Made by a program: the position numbers and the translations under genes. Below are positions 33,981 through 42,571 of a stretch of 64,000 nucleotides of DNA, one piece after another. Under the pieces are notes generated by a model. That model did not search any database. It saw only the letters and a list, made by a program, of their open reading frames with translations, and was not told where the DNA came from. The DNA comes from Embleya hyalina. GTDB taxonomy: Bacteria > Actinomycetota > Actinomycetes > Streptomycetales > Streptomycetaceae. Location: assembly GCF_003967355.1 (NCBI RefSeq), contig NZ_BIFH01000019.1, forward strand, positions 248,001-312,000, given 5' to 3'. The first letter of the stretch is position 1. Each line of letters begins with the position of its first letter.

Positions 33981-34306
33981 TCTCGGTCACGCCGAGCGCA
34001 GCGCGTCCGTGATGACCTCTGGCGCCGTCTTGGGATGCGTGTGCGGGATGTACGAATCCTTGATGCCTTGGTGCCGGTGGCGATCGGCTCGACGTCCTCT
34101 GCGGCGGAGGTGGCCGAGGAAGTCCCCGCCGCCTCGGCGGCCGACGACGTTTCGAAGGGCCTGGAGATCGCCCGGGCCGCCCACGGACGCAACCGCGTCT
34201 GTGGTGGTGCTCGTGGCGATGCCGCTAGGCACCCGATCGATTGCGTGTTCGGGGCCGTGACGCCCTCACGTCACCGGAGATTCGGAGTGTGCTGACGGGC
34301 ACGGGC
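33981..34306. other. Short region with a possible minus-strand gene remnant
   Basis: About 325 bases between the terminator and the GNAT gene. A minus-strand frame ending at 33987 finishes in a plausible C-terminus (HTHPKTAPEVITDALRSA) right beside the bidirectional hairpin, but the upstream part has no recognisable fold. It could be the end of a lost gene. Confidence 0.25.
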
Positions 34307-34852
34307 TCAAGCGGGCGGCATGGCCGAGGACCACACGCCGAACCACTGCTCCGCGCCCCACTCCTCGAACCGTTCCAGCTCGGTGAACCCCAGCTTCGCC
34401 GCGACGCGCATCGAGCCGGCGTTGGCGGTCCGGGTGTCGAGCACCACCGGCGCACCGGGCAGCACGTCGGCGAACCAGTCGAGTGCCGCCGTGCATGCCT
34501 CGGTGGCGTACCCGTATCCCCATGCCTCCGGCAGGAACAGGTAGCCGAGCTCGGTCTCCCCGGCCTCCGGACGGCAACCCGGACGCTCCGGGTCGCGCGG
34601 GTCGAGCTGGATCGTGCCGATCACAACTCCGTCGAGCTCGACCACGAAGAAGCCGGGGCGCCGCCCCGGGATCTCGGGCACCGTGTGTTCGAGTTCATCA
34701 CGCGGCCTGGGGCCACCGATGTAGGTGCCCACCTCCGACGAGGCGAACAGTTCGATGACCGCCGCGCGGTCCCGGGCTTCGGACTCGCGGAGTAGAAGCC
34801 GCTCGGTCTTGATCGGGGCAGGCGGCCACGGGAGGGCTCTGGGGTCGATCAC
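34307..34852 (-). CDS. GNAT-family N-acetyltransferase (RimJ/RimL type)
   Basis: Protein of about 181 residues. It opens with IKTERLLLRESEARDRAAVIEL and contains ELGYLFLPEAWGYGYATEAC, the acetyl-CoA binding region of the RimJ/RimL branch, then NAGSMRVAAKLGFTELERFEE. These enzymes acetylate protein N-termini, antibiotics or small amines. The start is uncertain; GTG 34852 is used because it is the nearest start that keeps the whole domain. It marks the left edge of the IS-rich area. Confidence 0.8.
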   Translation of the reverse strand: MIDPRALPWPPAPIKTERLLLRESEARDRAAVIELFASSEVGTYIGGPRPRDELEHTVPEIPGRRPGFFVVELDGVVIGTIQLDPRDPERPGCRPEAGETELGYLFLPEAWGYGYATEACTAALDWFADVLPGAPVVLDTRTANAGSMRVAAKLGFTELERFEEWGAEQWFGVWSSAMPPA

Positions 34853-35019
34853 GTCGGCCAACGTAGCCAACGGGCTCGGAACCGTTCGCGTGTGGTCGGT
34901 GAACGGCCGCACGACGAGTTCCGTTCCCGGGGGCGGGGGGACGGCCGTGGACACCCGTCGTACTCCCCGGAGCGCAGCGGAACTTGCCGGGAGGTTGCGC
35001 CGGGAGCCCGCGCCCCGCC

Positions 35020-35307
35020 GCGCGTGACGATCCGGGAACGCTCGGCCCCGGTGATCCGCCGTTGCGGCCGGCCGTCCCCGGGCCGGTCGCCGAAGTCGTC
35101 CGGGCCCTGCTCGTTGAACCGGTGCAGCCGCCGTCGCACGGTCTTCGCGTCGCGCCCCGCCGAGCGGCCCAGCTGCGCCACGCGCGGACCTTCCCGGCTC
35201 GGTCTGACGATCCTCGCCCGCAGGACGCAATTGCCGGGTGCGTGACGCGCCCCGGCCGACCGTCGGATCCTCTCCTCCTCATCCCCGGTCACGGGCTGAC
35301 GGGCCAT
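35020..35307 (-). pseudogene. IS630-family transposase, N-terminal helix-turn-helix fragment
   Basis: About 95 codons matching the DNA-binding part of IS630 transposases: VAQLGRSAGRDAKTVRRRLH followed by RFNEQGPDDFGDRPGDGRPQ and RRITGAERSRIV. The DDE catalytic domain is absent; beyond 35020 the homology stops and the sequence runs toward the GNAT gene. A remnant. Confidence 0.65.
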
Positions 35308-35623
35308 CAGAACCTAACCATGGTCCGGGCGTGGGGTACTCGGGAGCTTTCATCGTGGCGCGGGCCGATCGGCCGTTGCCGGACGACGGCGCGTCGGAAC
35401 CCGGTACGCCACCGCAACGAGATTTCGTGGGTTGTCGCCACTCGCATCGCCTCCCATGCCGAAGGAAACGGCTTCCTGTCAGGCGGGGCTCGGTGCCTGA
35501 CCGTGGGGCGCTCGTCCGGCCCGACGGCTCTGGACTCGCGGCACGTTGGGAGGAGACCGGATCTCTCGAATGGCCGGCCCCGCCGAAGTGCGATGATGCG
35601 GCCGATTCCCCTCCGGAGGGCCT
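35308..35623. other. Intergenic region, nothing recognised
   Basis: 316 bases between the IS630 fragment and the start of the frameshifted gene. Contains no convincing frame; GC content drops somewhat. The palindrome CCCTCCGGAGGG at 35609-35620 contains the ribosome site of the next gene. Confidence 0.4.
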
Positions 35624-36655
35624 TTGTTCGTTCTCGTGTGTGCGGGATGCGATGCCGAGTTGACTGTCGCGTTGTCCCGAGTCTGCCTTCCGGTCCACGC
35701 CCGCCAGGTGTATGGCAACGGCGCCCGGCTTCCGGTGCTCATGGAATCGGGCACGTGCGCATTGGACCCCCACCCCTGGAGGCGACCACGGCGCACGGAG
35801 CGCGAGACTTGTGCGCGCCTGCCGATGCCCTCCCCGGCGAGGAGTGCGCCGACATCGTCATCGCGCCCGGCGCCATCCGCGGAACCCGGCTGATCCCCGA
35901 CGTGCGCGGCGGTGCCTGCTGTGGTGTCGACGGCGGGGGCGGCCCCAACCTGGCCTGCACGGCGTGCGGCCTTCCCGTGGCCACCAGGATCGACGACTGT
36001 TCGCTGTGGCAGGCGGTGTGGCTCGACCCGCACGCCGTGCACCCCGTCCGCGTAGGCGGGATCGACCCCGCGCCGTCGTCCTGGGAGAAGTTGACGGGGA
36101 AGGGGGAGGGGACGTGCCCGGTCGTGCCGATCGCCACGTGGAACCCGCAACGGGAAGCGGCGGCCGGCCAAGCTCTCGCCCACCTGCTGGTCGCGTCCGA
36201 GGGACGACCGGTCGGGGTCCCGGACGGCCTGACCGCCGACATGTTCCGACACACGCTCGCCGCCGTGTTGCCCGCGGGCCCGCCGGAGCAATGCGCGTTC
36301 CTGGCCGGACCGGGCCACCCCATCCCAGACGCGAGCGCGATCGTCCTCGTGCCGGTCCATCCGCAGACCGGCCGCGTCTGGACCGCCACCGGGCCGGCCG
36401 CGTCGGCATACCCGGTGCCGCTGCCCCTGGGGGTGTGGCTGTGGCTGACCTCCCCCCGTCCACACCCGCCGATGCCCGCCTCGGGTCGTCTACCTCGGGA
36501 CGTCCTCCGGGACGACCCACCGCCGCCGCTGCCCAACGGCCCTTTCCGGGCCGACCGGGGAACGTTCGAACACACCCTGCTCGGGCTCCCCGGCGCTCAC
36601 GCCCGGCAACTGCGCGAAGTCCTCACGCACCGCGCATCCGTCGGTCTCGCCCAGC
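35624..36655 (+). pseudogene. Frameshifted, IS-truncated conserved hypothetical gene
   Basis: Starts at TTG 35624 with GGAGGG 5-6 bases upstream: MFVLVCAGCDAELTVALSRV, then LPVHARQVYGNGARLPVLM. After about residue 50 the conserved reading moves to another frame (between roughly 35775 and 35830) and continues with GAIRGTRLIPDVRGGACCG, GPNLACTACGLPVATRIDDC and SLWQAVWLDPHAV. I recall a Streptomyces family with this Cys-rich beginning (CxxC) but no known function. The 3' end runs into the left end of an IS at 36652, so the last codons are IS-derived. One indel and one insertion make it a pseudogene unless the shift is a sequencing error. Confidence 0.6.
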
Positions 36656-36676
36656 GCCTGTGCGGAGTTGTGATCA
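36652..36676. repeat. Left terminal inverted repeat of the IS5-family element
   Basis: Contains GCCTGTGCGGAGTTGTGATC. It matches the reverse complement of the solo end at 38628-38652 in 22 of 25 positions. Confidence 0.75.
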
Positions 36677-36695
36677 CTTGCCGTGGAACACTCGT

Positions 36696-37690
36696 GTGGC
36701 GAGACGTGAACTGAGTGATGCGGACTGGGTGTTGGTGGAGCCGTTGCTTCCGATAGGTGGGTATGGACCGTAGTCGCTCCGGCTGCGGGACCAGTTCGAG
36801 GGCGTGATCTGGCGGTTCCGTACCGGGAGTCAGTGGCGGGAGATGCCGGCGGAGTTCGGTGCCTGGTCCACGGTCTACGGCCGGTTTCGGCAGTGGCGCG
36901 ATGCCGGGATGTTCCAGGCTCTGATGGAGGTGCTGATCGCTTTGGCCGCGCGGCGTGGGCAGCTGGACCTGTCGCTGGTCAGCGTGGACTCCACTACCGC
37001 CCGCGCGCATCACGACGCCGCAGGCGCGGGTGAGTGAGGATGTCTTGGCCGCCTTGGAGACGGTCGAGCGGTCAAAGGGGGCCACAGGAAGGGACAAATG
37101 ACTCAAGAAGGCGCGGAAGAAAGCGACGTAGTCGACCCCGCCCGCACGGAGCGGCGCCGGGTTCGCCGACGGCGCCGCGCGCTGCTGAGGGCCGCCGCCC
37201 TGGGGCCTTCGCGGGCGGGCTGACCAGCAAGGTGCACTTGGCGGCCGAACGGCGCTGCCGTCCGCTGTCCTTCATGCTCACCCCCGGGCAGGCTGCCGAC
37301 AGCCCGCAATTCATCGCCGTCCTTGCGGGCATCAAGGTCCGCGGTCCGGTGGGCCGGCCGCGTACCCGGCCCGACGCCGTCGCGGCCGATATGGCGTACT
37401 CCTCCCGCCGCAACCGCGCCCATTTGCGCAGCCGTGGGATCACTGCGGTCATCCCCGAGAAGGCCGATCAGTTCGCCAACCGTAAGAACAAGGGCCGCCG
37501 CGGCGGACGGCCCGTGGCCCACGACGCCGGGCTCTACCGCGACCGCAACACCGTCGAACGCCTGATCAACAAACTGAAGGCGCGGCGCGGCATCGCCACC
37601 CGTTACGACAAGAGCCCCGAGAGCTACCTCGTAGCACTCCACCTCCGTGGCGCGGTCATCTGGCTCCGCAGCCTCCGCCCCGTCAACTGA
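36696..37690 (+). pseudogene. IS5-family transposase, multiply broken
   Basis: Starts at GTG 36696 (VARRELSDADWVLVEPLLP). An in-frame amber TAG lies at 36771-36773. The catalytic blocks are then read as GVIWRFRTGSQWREMPAEFG and SVDSTTARAHHDAAGAG (first Asp), in a second frame after 37037 as LTSKVHLAAERRCRPLSF and DAVAADMAYSSRRN (second Asp), and RNTVERLINKLKARRGIATR (Glu). Comparing with the usual linker of this group, the segment 37020-37210 needs several frame changes. The protein cannot be made in one piece, so the element is immobile. Confidence 0.8.
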
Positions 37691-37712
37691 TCACGCCCCC
37701 GCACCGGCCCTA
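37688..37712. repeat. Right terminal inverted repeat of the IS5-family element
   Basis: Begins TGATCACGCCCCCGCACCGG and ends CCCTA. The final CTA is the stop codon (TAG on the minus strand) of the gene at 37710-38558. Confidence 0.75.
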
Positions 37713-38558
37713 TTCCCCATCGGCGAGAGCCTGCCAGTCGCGGCTGCGCGGCAAGTCCTTCACCAACTGCACGAACGCGTCATGCAGCCGGCCGTTGGTG
37801 ACCAGCACCGACATGTCACCCTCCAGCACGGGCGTCCCTCCCAGATCGGTCACCCGGCCGCCTGCCTCCCCGACGATGACCGGCATCGGAGCCACATCCT
37901 CGTAGCCCATCGGCGGACCGGCGATGACGCCGGCATCGGCCCAGCCCGTCACCAGGGCCGCGATCATGCCGCTCGAAGGGACCAGGAAGACCCGACGGTG
38001 GAGCGCGGAGAGGAGTTCCTCCGGCCAGCCCGCCGGGTTGTGCATCAGCGTCCTCGCCCCGCCCAGGCCGGTCCGCTCCGAGACTTGAGCGCGGCGGCCC
38101 GACCGAAGGTCCAGGTCGGTACCGGACAGTACTCGGCAGCCGAGGCCGCGGCCCGCCACCACCATCTGCCGGCTCAGCGGCATGTTGATCACGCCGATGG
38201 CCGGACCGTACTCGTCCTCGTAGGCAAGATCGTTCGTGAACAGAGGGACCCGGTGAGTGAAGTACGTGGTGCCGTTGATGGGGTCGATGACCCAACGCCG
38301 TCCCGATGTCCCACCGGTCGAGCCTCCCTCCTCACCGAAGACCCCGTCGTCCGGCACCCGGCGGGTCAACTCGGCCCTGATGAACTCCTCGACCGCCACG
38401 TCGATTTCGGTGACCTCGCTGCCGTCCTCCTTGCGCCGGCTGTGCCAGTCGCCGCCGAAGAATCCCCGCGCGGACATCCGTCCGGCACGAGCGACCAGGC
38501 GAACGGCGAAGTCCAGAAGCTCTCGGTCAACGGGTGGGGCGTCGAACACGTAGTCCAT
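37710..38558 (-). CDS. Inositol-monophosphatase-family protein with altered active site
   Basis: Protein of 282 residues. Metal-site elements are FGEEGGS (Glu76/77) and WVIDPINGTTYF, where the second Asp of the family motif DPIDGT is replaced by Asn95. The third metal region is GYEDVAPM rather than the usual WDxA. Family members dephosphorylate inositol phosphates, histidinol phosphate or related sugars. The Asn change would weaken metal binding, so activity is doubtful or altered. RBS AAAGG lies 8 bases before the ATG. The stop codon lies inside the IS end, so a few C-terminal residues may have been replaced by the insertion. Bracketed by two copies of the same IS end. Confidence 0.8.
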   Translation of the reverse strand: MDYVFDAPPVDRELLDFAVRLVARAGRMSARGFFGGDWHSRRKEDGSEVTEIDVAVEEFIRAELTRRVPDDGVFGEEGGSTGGTSGRRWVIDPINGTTYFTHRVPLFTNDLAYEDEYGPAIGVINMPLSRQMVVAGRGLGCRVLSGTDLDLRSGRRAQVSERTGLGGARTLMHNPAGWPEELLSALHRRVFLVPSSGMIAALVTGWADAGVIAGPPMGYEDVAPMPVIVGEAGGRVTDLGGTPVLEGDMSVLVTNGRLHDAFVQLVKDLPRSRDWQALADGE

Positions 38559-38627
38559 CCGCCGAGCCTTTCACGACCTCCACGACCGCGTGGAGCCAGA
38601 TCAACTACTTACGCCGCGGAGCCAACG

Positions 38628-38652
38628 TGATCACGACTCCGCACAGGCCCTA
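38628..38652. repeat. Solo IS5-type terminal repeat
   Basis: TGATCACGACTCCGCACAGG followed by CCCTA, in the same orientation as the right end at 37688-37712 and matching it in 22 of 25 positions. No transposase adjoins it, so it is a relic of a second copy or of a rearrangement that captured the monophosphatase-like gene. Confidence 0.7.
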
Positions 38653-39229
38653 GCGCCGCCGTGCAACCGTCGCGGGAGATGGCTCGCCCGACTGGCCCGA
38701 GCGGCCCGACCGGCCTGCGCGGGCACGGCGGCACCCGGTGATCCGCCGATCGGTGATCTCCGACTCTCGGCATCCGCGAGCCGGACCCCGACCGGCGCCC
38801 GCCGATCGAACTCCGCCACGAACCCTCCAGGTTCCCCAACCGGAACCGCGACCCACCCGACGCACCAGAACCGTGTGTCACTCCAGGTCGCGGACCTCGC
38901 TGCGGCGACCGCCGGGCCCGTGCGAGGCCGGCTTCATCGTGACGGTGTGGGTGGTCCTGCGGCCGGTCCCATATCCGGGTGGCGAGCCGTGCGGAAGGAC
39001 GGCGCACGGCGGAGCGAAGTTCGGGTCCGAATCCCGCTTCTGCCCGTGCCGTGAGGGCTCCCCGCACATCGTGCGCGAGCACGGTGCGCCGGCCGTGGTC
39101 GACGCCCGCCGCGAGAACGGGACGTTCAGCGCCGTGTTCGCCGTCGATCCCGCGGTGCGCAAGGCCGCCGGGACCCGGGGCCGGAGTCGTCGGATGCCGA
39201 CTGGCCACTGCCCGCACCGAGGAACCGAC
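38653..39229. other. Non-coding/decayed sequence
   Basis: About 580 bases with overlapping frames on both strands, none with a recognisable domain, ribosome site or consistent codon bias. Regarded as degraded accessory DNA. Confidence 0.4.
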
Positions 39230-39680
39230 GTGACCGAATCCGCCATCGCCATCGCCACCGCCCGCGACACCTATCGGTCCGCAGGTTCCGCAGCGGACCG
39301 CGCGGCGGTGCGGGACGTGCTGTGCCACATCCACGTGGGCTGTCTCGCGGGCGACCGCGAGCGCATCGACGGCCATATCCACATCCGCAGCCACCCCGGT
39401 GCGACGATCCGGAACTCGGCCTCCCTGTTCCGCTGTTCGGCCGCGCCGACCCGGACCGGGTCCGCGCCGAACGATCCACCGGCGAGGACACCCCGCGGGT
39501 CGCCGCGATCCACGCGTCCAAGGTGGTCGTCGACGTGTGGGGGACGTCGCGTCGGCTCGCTACGAGACGCGCGCCGAGTTCGCCCCGGCGGCCGGCGGCG
39601 GCGTCGCGGCGCCCGAGTCGATCCGCGACACGGCGGTCGCCCGGCGCTTGGACGGCGGGGGGGCTCGTGGTGCACGACCA
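39230..39680 (+). pseudogene. Unidentified gene remnant with successive frameshifts
   Basis: A GTG at 39230 with GAGGAAC upstream opens VTESAIAIATARDTYRSAGS and HIHVGCLAGDRERIDGHIHI. Coding character then moves to a second frame (LPVPLFGRADPDRVRAE, ASKVVVDVWGTS) and to a third (YETRAEFAPAAGGGVAAPES). Each change is consistent with one indel. The family was not recognised. Confidence 0.3.
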
Positions 39681-39765
39681 CGTGGACCTGGCGGCCCGAT
39701 CGGACCGCACGGGTCCGGCGGCGTGGCCCCTGGGCCGCGCCGCCGGACCCGTACTCACGCCGGCG

Positions 39766-40365
39766 TCAGAACTTGACGTCCGAGCACGAGTAGAACGCGT
39801 TGTTGGTGTCCGCCACGTCCCAGACGGCGAAGACCACCGCGCGGCCGGTGCGCCCGGCCGGCAGCGTGCCGGTGTGCGAGGTGAGCGCGGCCGGCTGCGC
39901 GCCCTGGTAGGGCACGGTCAGGAACGGCGTGCTCTCCAGCTGGGCGCGGGTGATCGGCGTGGTGGGGTCCCAACTTGACTTGGTGACGTAGTACCGGAAC
40001 GTGCTGGTCGAGTGGCGCGCCGTGATTTTCCAGTTGAAGGTCGTGGAAGCACCCGAAGTCACAGCTGTGGCGGGCCAGTTGCCACCGCGCGGGTCGTCGA
40101 GCGGAGACCAGCGGGCGTCGGCGCCGGCGCACAGCTTGCCGTCGGCCGGGCCACGCGACGGGTAGCCCTTGGGGCCCTCGACGCTCATGGGCTCCCACTG
40201 GATCTGGCCGCAGTTCCGGACCGTGCCGTTTCCGCACAGCGCGGAGCGGCTGGCCGGGCCGGTGACGAACCCGTGGGACGCGGCGGGGCTCGCCAATATC
40301 AGTGGGGCGGCGACAGCGGACGCCGCCAGTGTCGAGACGGTCGACACGATGGTCCTCTTGCGCAT
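39766..40365 (-). CDS. Lytic polysaccharide monooxygenase (AA10), exported
   Basis: Protein of 199 residues. The signal peptide ends SPAAS, so the mature protein begins at His31 (HGFVTGPASRS), the first ligand of the copper histidine brace. The second ligand is His118 in TARHSTSTF. The axial aromatic is Phe191 in NNAFYSCSDV at the C-terminus. Four or more Cys allow disulfides. There is no additional carbohydrate-binding module. AA10 enzymes cut chitin or cellulose oxidatively outside the cell; the short single-domain form and the DasR-like site 148 bases upstream favour chitin. Confidence 0.9.
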   Translation of the reverse strand: MRKRTIVSTVSTLAASAVAAPLILASPAASHGFVTGPASRSALCGNGTVRNCGQIQWEPMSVEGPKGYPSRGPADGKLCAGADARWSPLDDPRGGNWPATAVTSGASTTFNWKITARHSTSTFRYYVTKSSWDPTTPITRAQLESTPFLTVPYQGAQPAALTSHTGTLPAGRTGRAVVFAVWDVADTNNAFYSCSDVKF

Positions 40366-40805
40366 GGAACTCTCCTCGTGGGCGAAGACATGCGGAGACA
40401 GTCGAACCGCTCGGACACCGGCGGCAGCGGTGACGGGGACGTCGCACGGTGTCCGAGCGTGATTTGCCGGGGACGTGCGTCCTCAAGGTAGAAGGACCGG
40501 ATCCCAATAGGCAATGGTCTGGACCATTCTCGTTTGGGAGAGTCGGCGGTGAAACGGTCCATGCGATGTCCGAAAAACGATGTTTGCAGGACGGCAATTG
40601 CTCGGCCCTGCTGAGGCCGTATCCTGGATGGAGCGTCATATGCGGAACGTGCGCCCTGGAACTCCCAAGGCCTCGCACGGCATTCTCGCCGAGTGACACG
40701 GCTCCCCGTGGCGGGAAGGCGGGAAGGCGTGATCCAGTGCCGCGTCAAGTAACGTTCACCCTGCGTGCGCGCCGTTCGGTCGGGCGTCGTGACGCCGCCC
40801 GCCGG
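40366..40805. other. LPMO upstream region
   Basis: 440 bases containing the promoter of the LPMO gene and the end of the helix-turn-helix gene. The palindrome at 40513-40528 is the main feature; GC content falls around it (40490-40620). Confidence 0.5.
40513..40528. promoter_or_regulatory. DasR-responsive element (dre)-like site upstream of LPMO
   Basis: AATGGTCTGGACCATT is a 7-2-7 perfect inverted repeat. It matches the core TGGTCTxGACCA of the dre consensus A(C/G)TGGTCTAGACCA(C/G)T bound by DasR, the GlcNAc-responsive regulator of chitin genes in Streptomyces. Located 148 bases before the LPMO start. Confidence 0.7.
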
Positions 40806-41432
40806 CTACCGCGTACTGCCGTCGTCGATTCCGGCGATGACCTTGACGTCCGCTTCGGACATGCCCAGAACGCGGGAGATCTCCTGGGCAAGGATCGGTT
40901 CCGGGTTGTGCGTTCCGCGGCGAAGCATGTGGATGGTGGACATCGATCGTGCGGTCTCTCGTGCCATCACCTTGACCGGAATCCCGCGCAGCTCCATCAA
41001 TCCGGTGAGCACCCTTGCGAAGGGATGCGGCTCCGGCTGCCCGGCAGGAGCAAGGGCGGGGCCGAGGATCACGTCGCCGATCTTGGCTTGAAATCGGATC
41101 AGTTGGTCACCCGCAAACCCAACCTTGGCGACGAAGGGCAAGCTCGCACCACCGCCGGAACCGACCATGCCCGGCACCGACACCTCGGTGAATCCCGACG
41201 GGTGACCGCGGTGGGAACTCTCGATTTCCAGGGGAAGACCCGGCTCGACGTGGCTGACCTTCCAGTCGCGGTTCCACCAGGGGAGTTCCTGCAACACCTC
41301 GTTGAAGAAGGGAAGTAGCACGGTGAGATCCACCGGGTCGGGAGGGTTCTTCCGACCTCCCCAGATGACGTCAGGCCAGTAGTTCAGTGCCGCGATCACG
41401 TCCGCCGTCAGCGTGCGGTTGGCAATCTCCAT
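40806..41432 (-). CDS. Hypothetical protein with C-terminal helix-turn-helix
   Basis: Protein of 208 residues. The first 135 residues show no known domain (NYWPDVIWGGRKNPPDPVDL, WWNRDWKVSHVEPGLPLEIE). From about residue 140 an XRE-like helix-turn-helix is visible: FARVLTGLMELRGIPVKVMA followed by RETARSMSTIHMLRRGTHNP and EISRVLGMSEADVKVIAGI. A regulator with the DNA-binding part at the C-terminus, after a possible sensor or toxin-like N-terminal part, is unusual. Lower GC than its neighbours suggests transfer. Stands at the edge of the IS21/IS5 remnants. Confidence 0.65.
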   Translation of the reverse strand: MEIANRTLTADVIAALNYWPDVIWGGRKNPPDPVDLTVLLPFFNEVLQELPWWNRDWKVSHVEPGLPLEIESSHRGHPSGFTEVSVPGMVGSGGGASLPFVAKVGFAGDQLIRFQAKIGDVILGPALAPAGQPEPHPFARVLTGLMELRGIPVKVMARETARSMSTIHMLRRGTHNPEPILAQEISRVLGMSEADVKVIAGIDDGSTR

Positions 41433-41495
41433 GGCCGCACTCTCCCACCGGTCGACACGATCGCGCCGTGCACTGTGGTTGTCGCGAAGGCTCGC
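41433..41495. other. Short gap
   Basis: 63 bases between the helix-turn-helix gene start and the istB remnant; nothing recognised. Confidence 0.4.
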
Positions 41496-41700
41496 CGTTG
41501 CCTCGTGCCTTGGAGCGGGCGAGGCGGTAGGACTCGCGGCCAGTCTCGATGAGGGTGACGTCGAAGGTGAGCCTGTCCACGATCGCCGCGCGGGGCCGCG
41601 GGCCGGTAAAGGTTGGGCTCCGACCTGTGAAGGCCTTCATCATGGCTGCTGCGGCGGCGCTGAAGCCGACGCGGTAGCCGATTATCGCGGCGGTGGCGCC
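41496..41700 (-). pseudogene. istB-like (IS21 helper ATPase) C-terminal fragment
   Basis: The minus strand encodes AAIVDRLTFDVTLIETGRES followed by YRLARSKAR, the typical end of IstB proteins. The ATPase core is absent here. A matching N-terminal fragment in the same orientation lies at 43317-43530, so one istB gene appears to have been split and partly deleted. Confidence 0.6.
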
Positions 41701-41789
41701 TACGCCGTTTCCTTTGGATCATCCTGCGGCCCAGATGTGGATGGCAGCCATGACGAGTCTTGCGCGGTAGATGGTGGCGTTCTTGTCCT

Positions 41790-42450
41790 ATTCCGGTTGG
41801 CCTTTTGGTCGTCGGGCTCGGGGATCACCGCTCGGGCCCGCGCCTTCGCAGGTGCCCGCGGATCGCTCGCGACGAATACGCTTTGTCCGCAAGGACCGTG
41901 GTGGGCCGGGTGCGTGGCCTGCCGACCCGCCGCCGGACACGGATCGCGGCCATGACGGCCTCGAAGGAGGTGCTGTCGCCGGCCTGGCCCGAGGTGAGCA
42001 GGAACGCGAGCGGTCGGCAGTTGCCGTCGGCCGCGAGGTGGATCTTGGTGGTCAGCCCGCCGCGGGACCGTCCGAGGGCACGGTCGGCGGGCTCGCCTGG
42101 AGGCGACCCCTTTGGCGGGCGCCCGCAGCGTGCTGGTGGGCACGGACGATCGTGGAGTCGACCGCGACGGCCCAGTCCGGACTCTCGTCCGCGTCCGCCT
42201 GCGCGGGCAGCGCGGTGAACACCCGGTCCCAGGTGCCGTCCGCGGCCCACCTGCGCAGCCGGTTGTGCGCGCCCTTCCACGAGCCGAACTCCGACGGCAG
42301 GTCCATCCACGGCGTCCCGGCCCGGAACTTGAACGCAATCGCGTCGATCACCTCTCGGTGATCACGCCATCGGCTGCCCCGACGCGGCAACCGGTCCGGC
42401 AACAACGGCTCGATTCGCGCCCACTGCACATCACTCGACCCCATGACCAT
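41790..42450 (-). pseudogene. IS5-family transposase, C-terminally truncated
   Basis: From ATG 42450 the first frame reads SSDVQWARIEPLLPDRLPRR, FRAGTPWMDLPSEFGSWKG and AVDSTIVRAHQHAAGA (first catalytic Asp). A second frame continues with GGLTTKIHLAADGNCRPLAF and TTVLADKAYSSRAIRGHLRR (second Asp), as in two-frame members of this group. It is then lost after PEPDDQKANRNR, and the Glu block is missing. Different from the IS at 36.7 kb. The upstream flank GAGCCTGACCCGGGCCACTC (minus strand, near 42480) may be its terminal repeat. Confidence 0.75.
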
Positions 42451-42571
42451 CCAACGATCAGACGATCCGAAAAAGAGTGGCCCGGGTCAGGCTCCACCTC
42501 GCCGCCGTCTTCATTCGGTCGGCACCATGCTCCGGAAGGGGCGCCCGGTGATACGCGGTCGCAGCGTCTGC

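Larger units (their letters stand above)
36652..37712 (+). mobile_element. Decayed IS5-family insertion sequence
   Basis: About 1.06 kb bounded by 25-base imperfect inverted repeats (36652-36676 and 37688-37712; 19 of 25 match). It carries a broken DDE transposase. No target duplication is obvious at its flanks. Its left end has cut the preceding gene, and its right end supplies the stop codon of the monophosphatase-like gene on the other strand. Confidence 0.75.

Noticed and set aside
36652-38652. Simple composite transposon around the monophosphatase gene
   Set aside because: Only one full element is present; the second copy is a lone end, so a classical composite structure is not supported.
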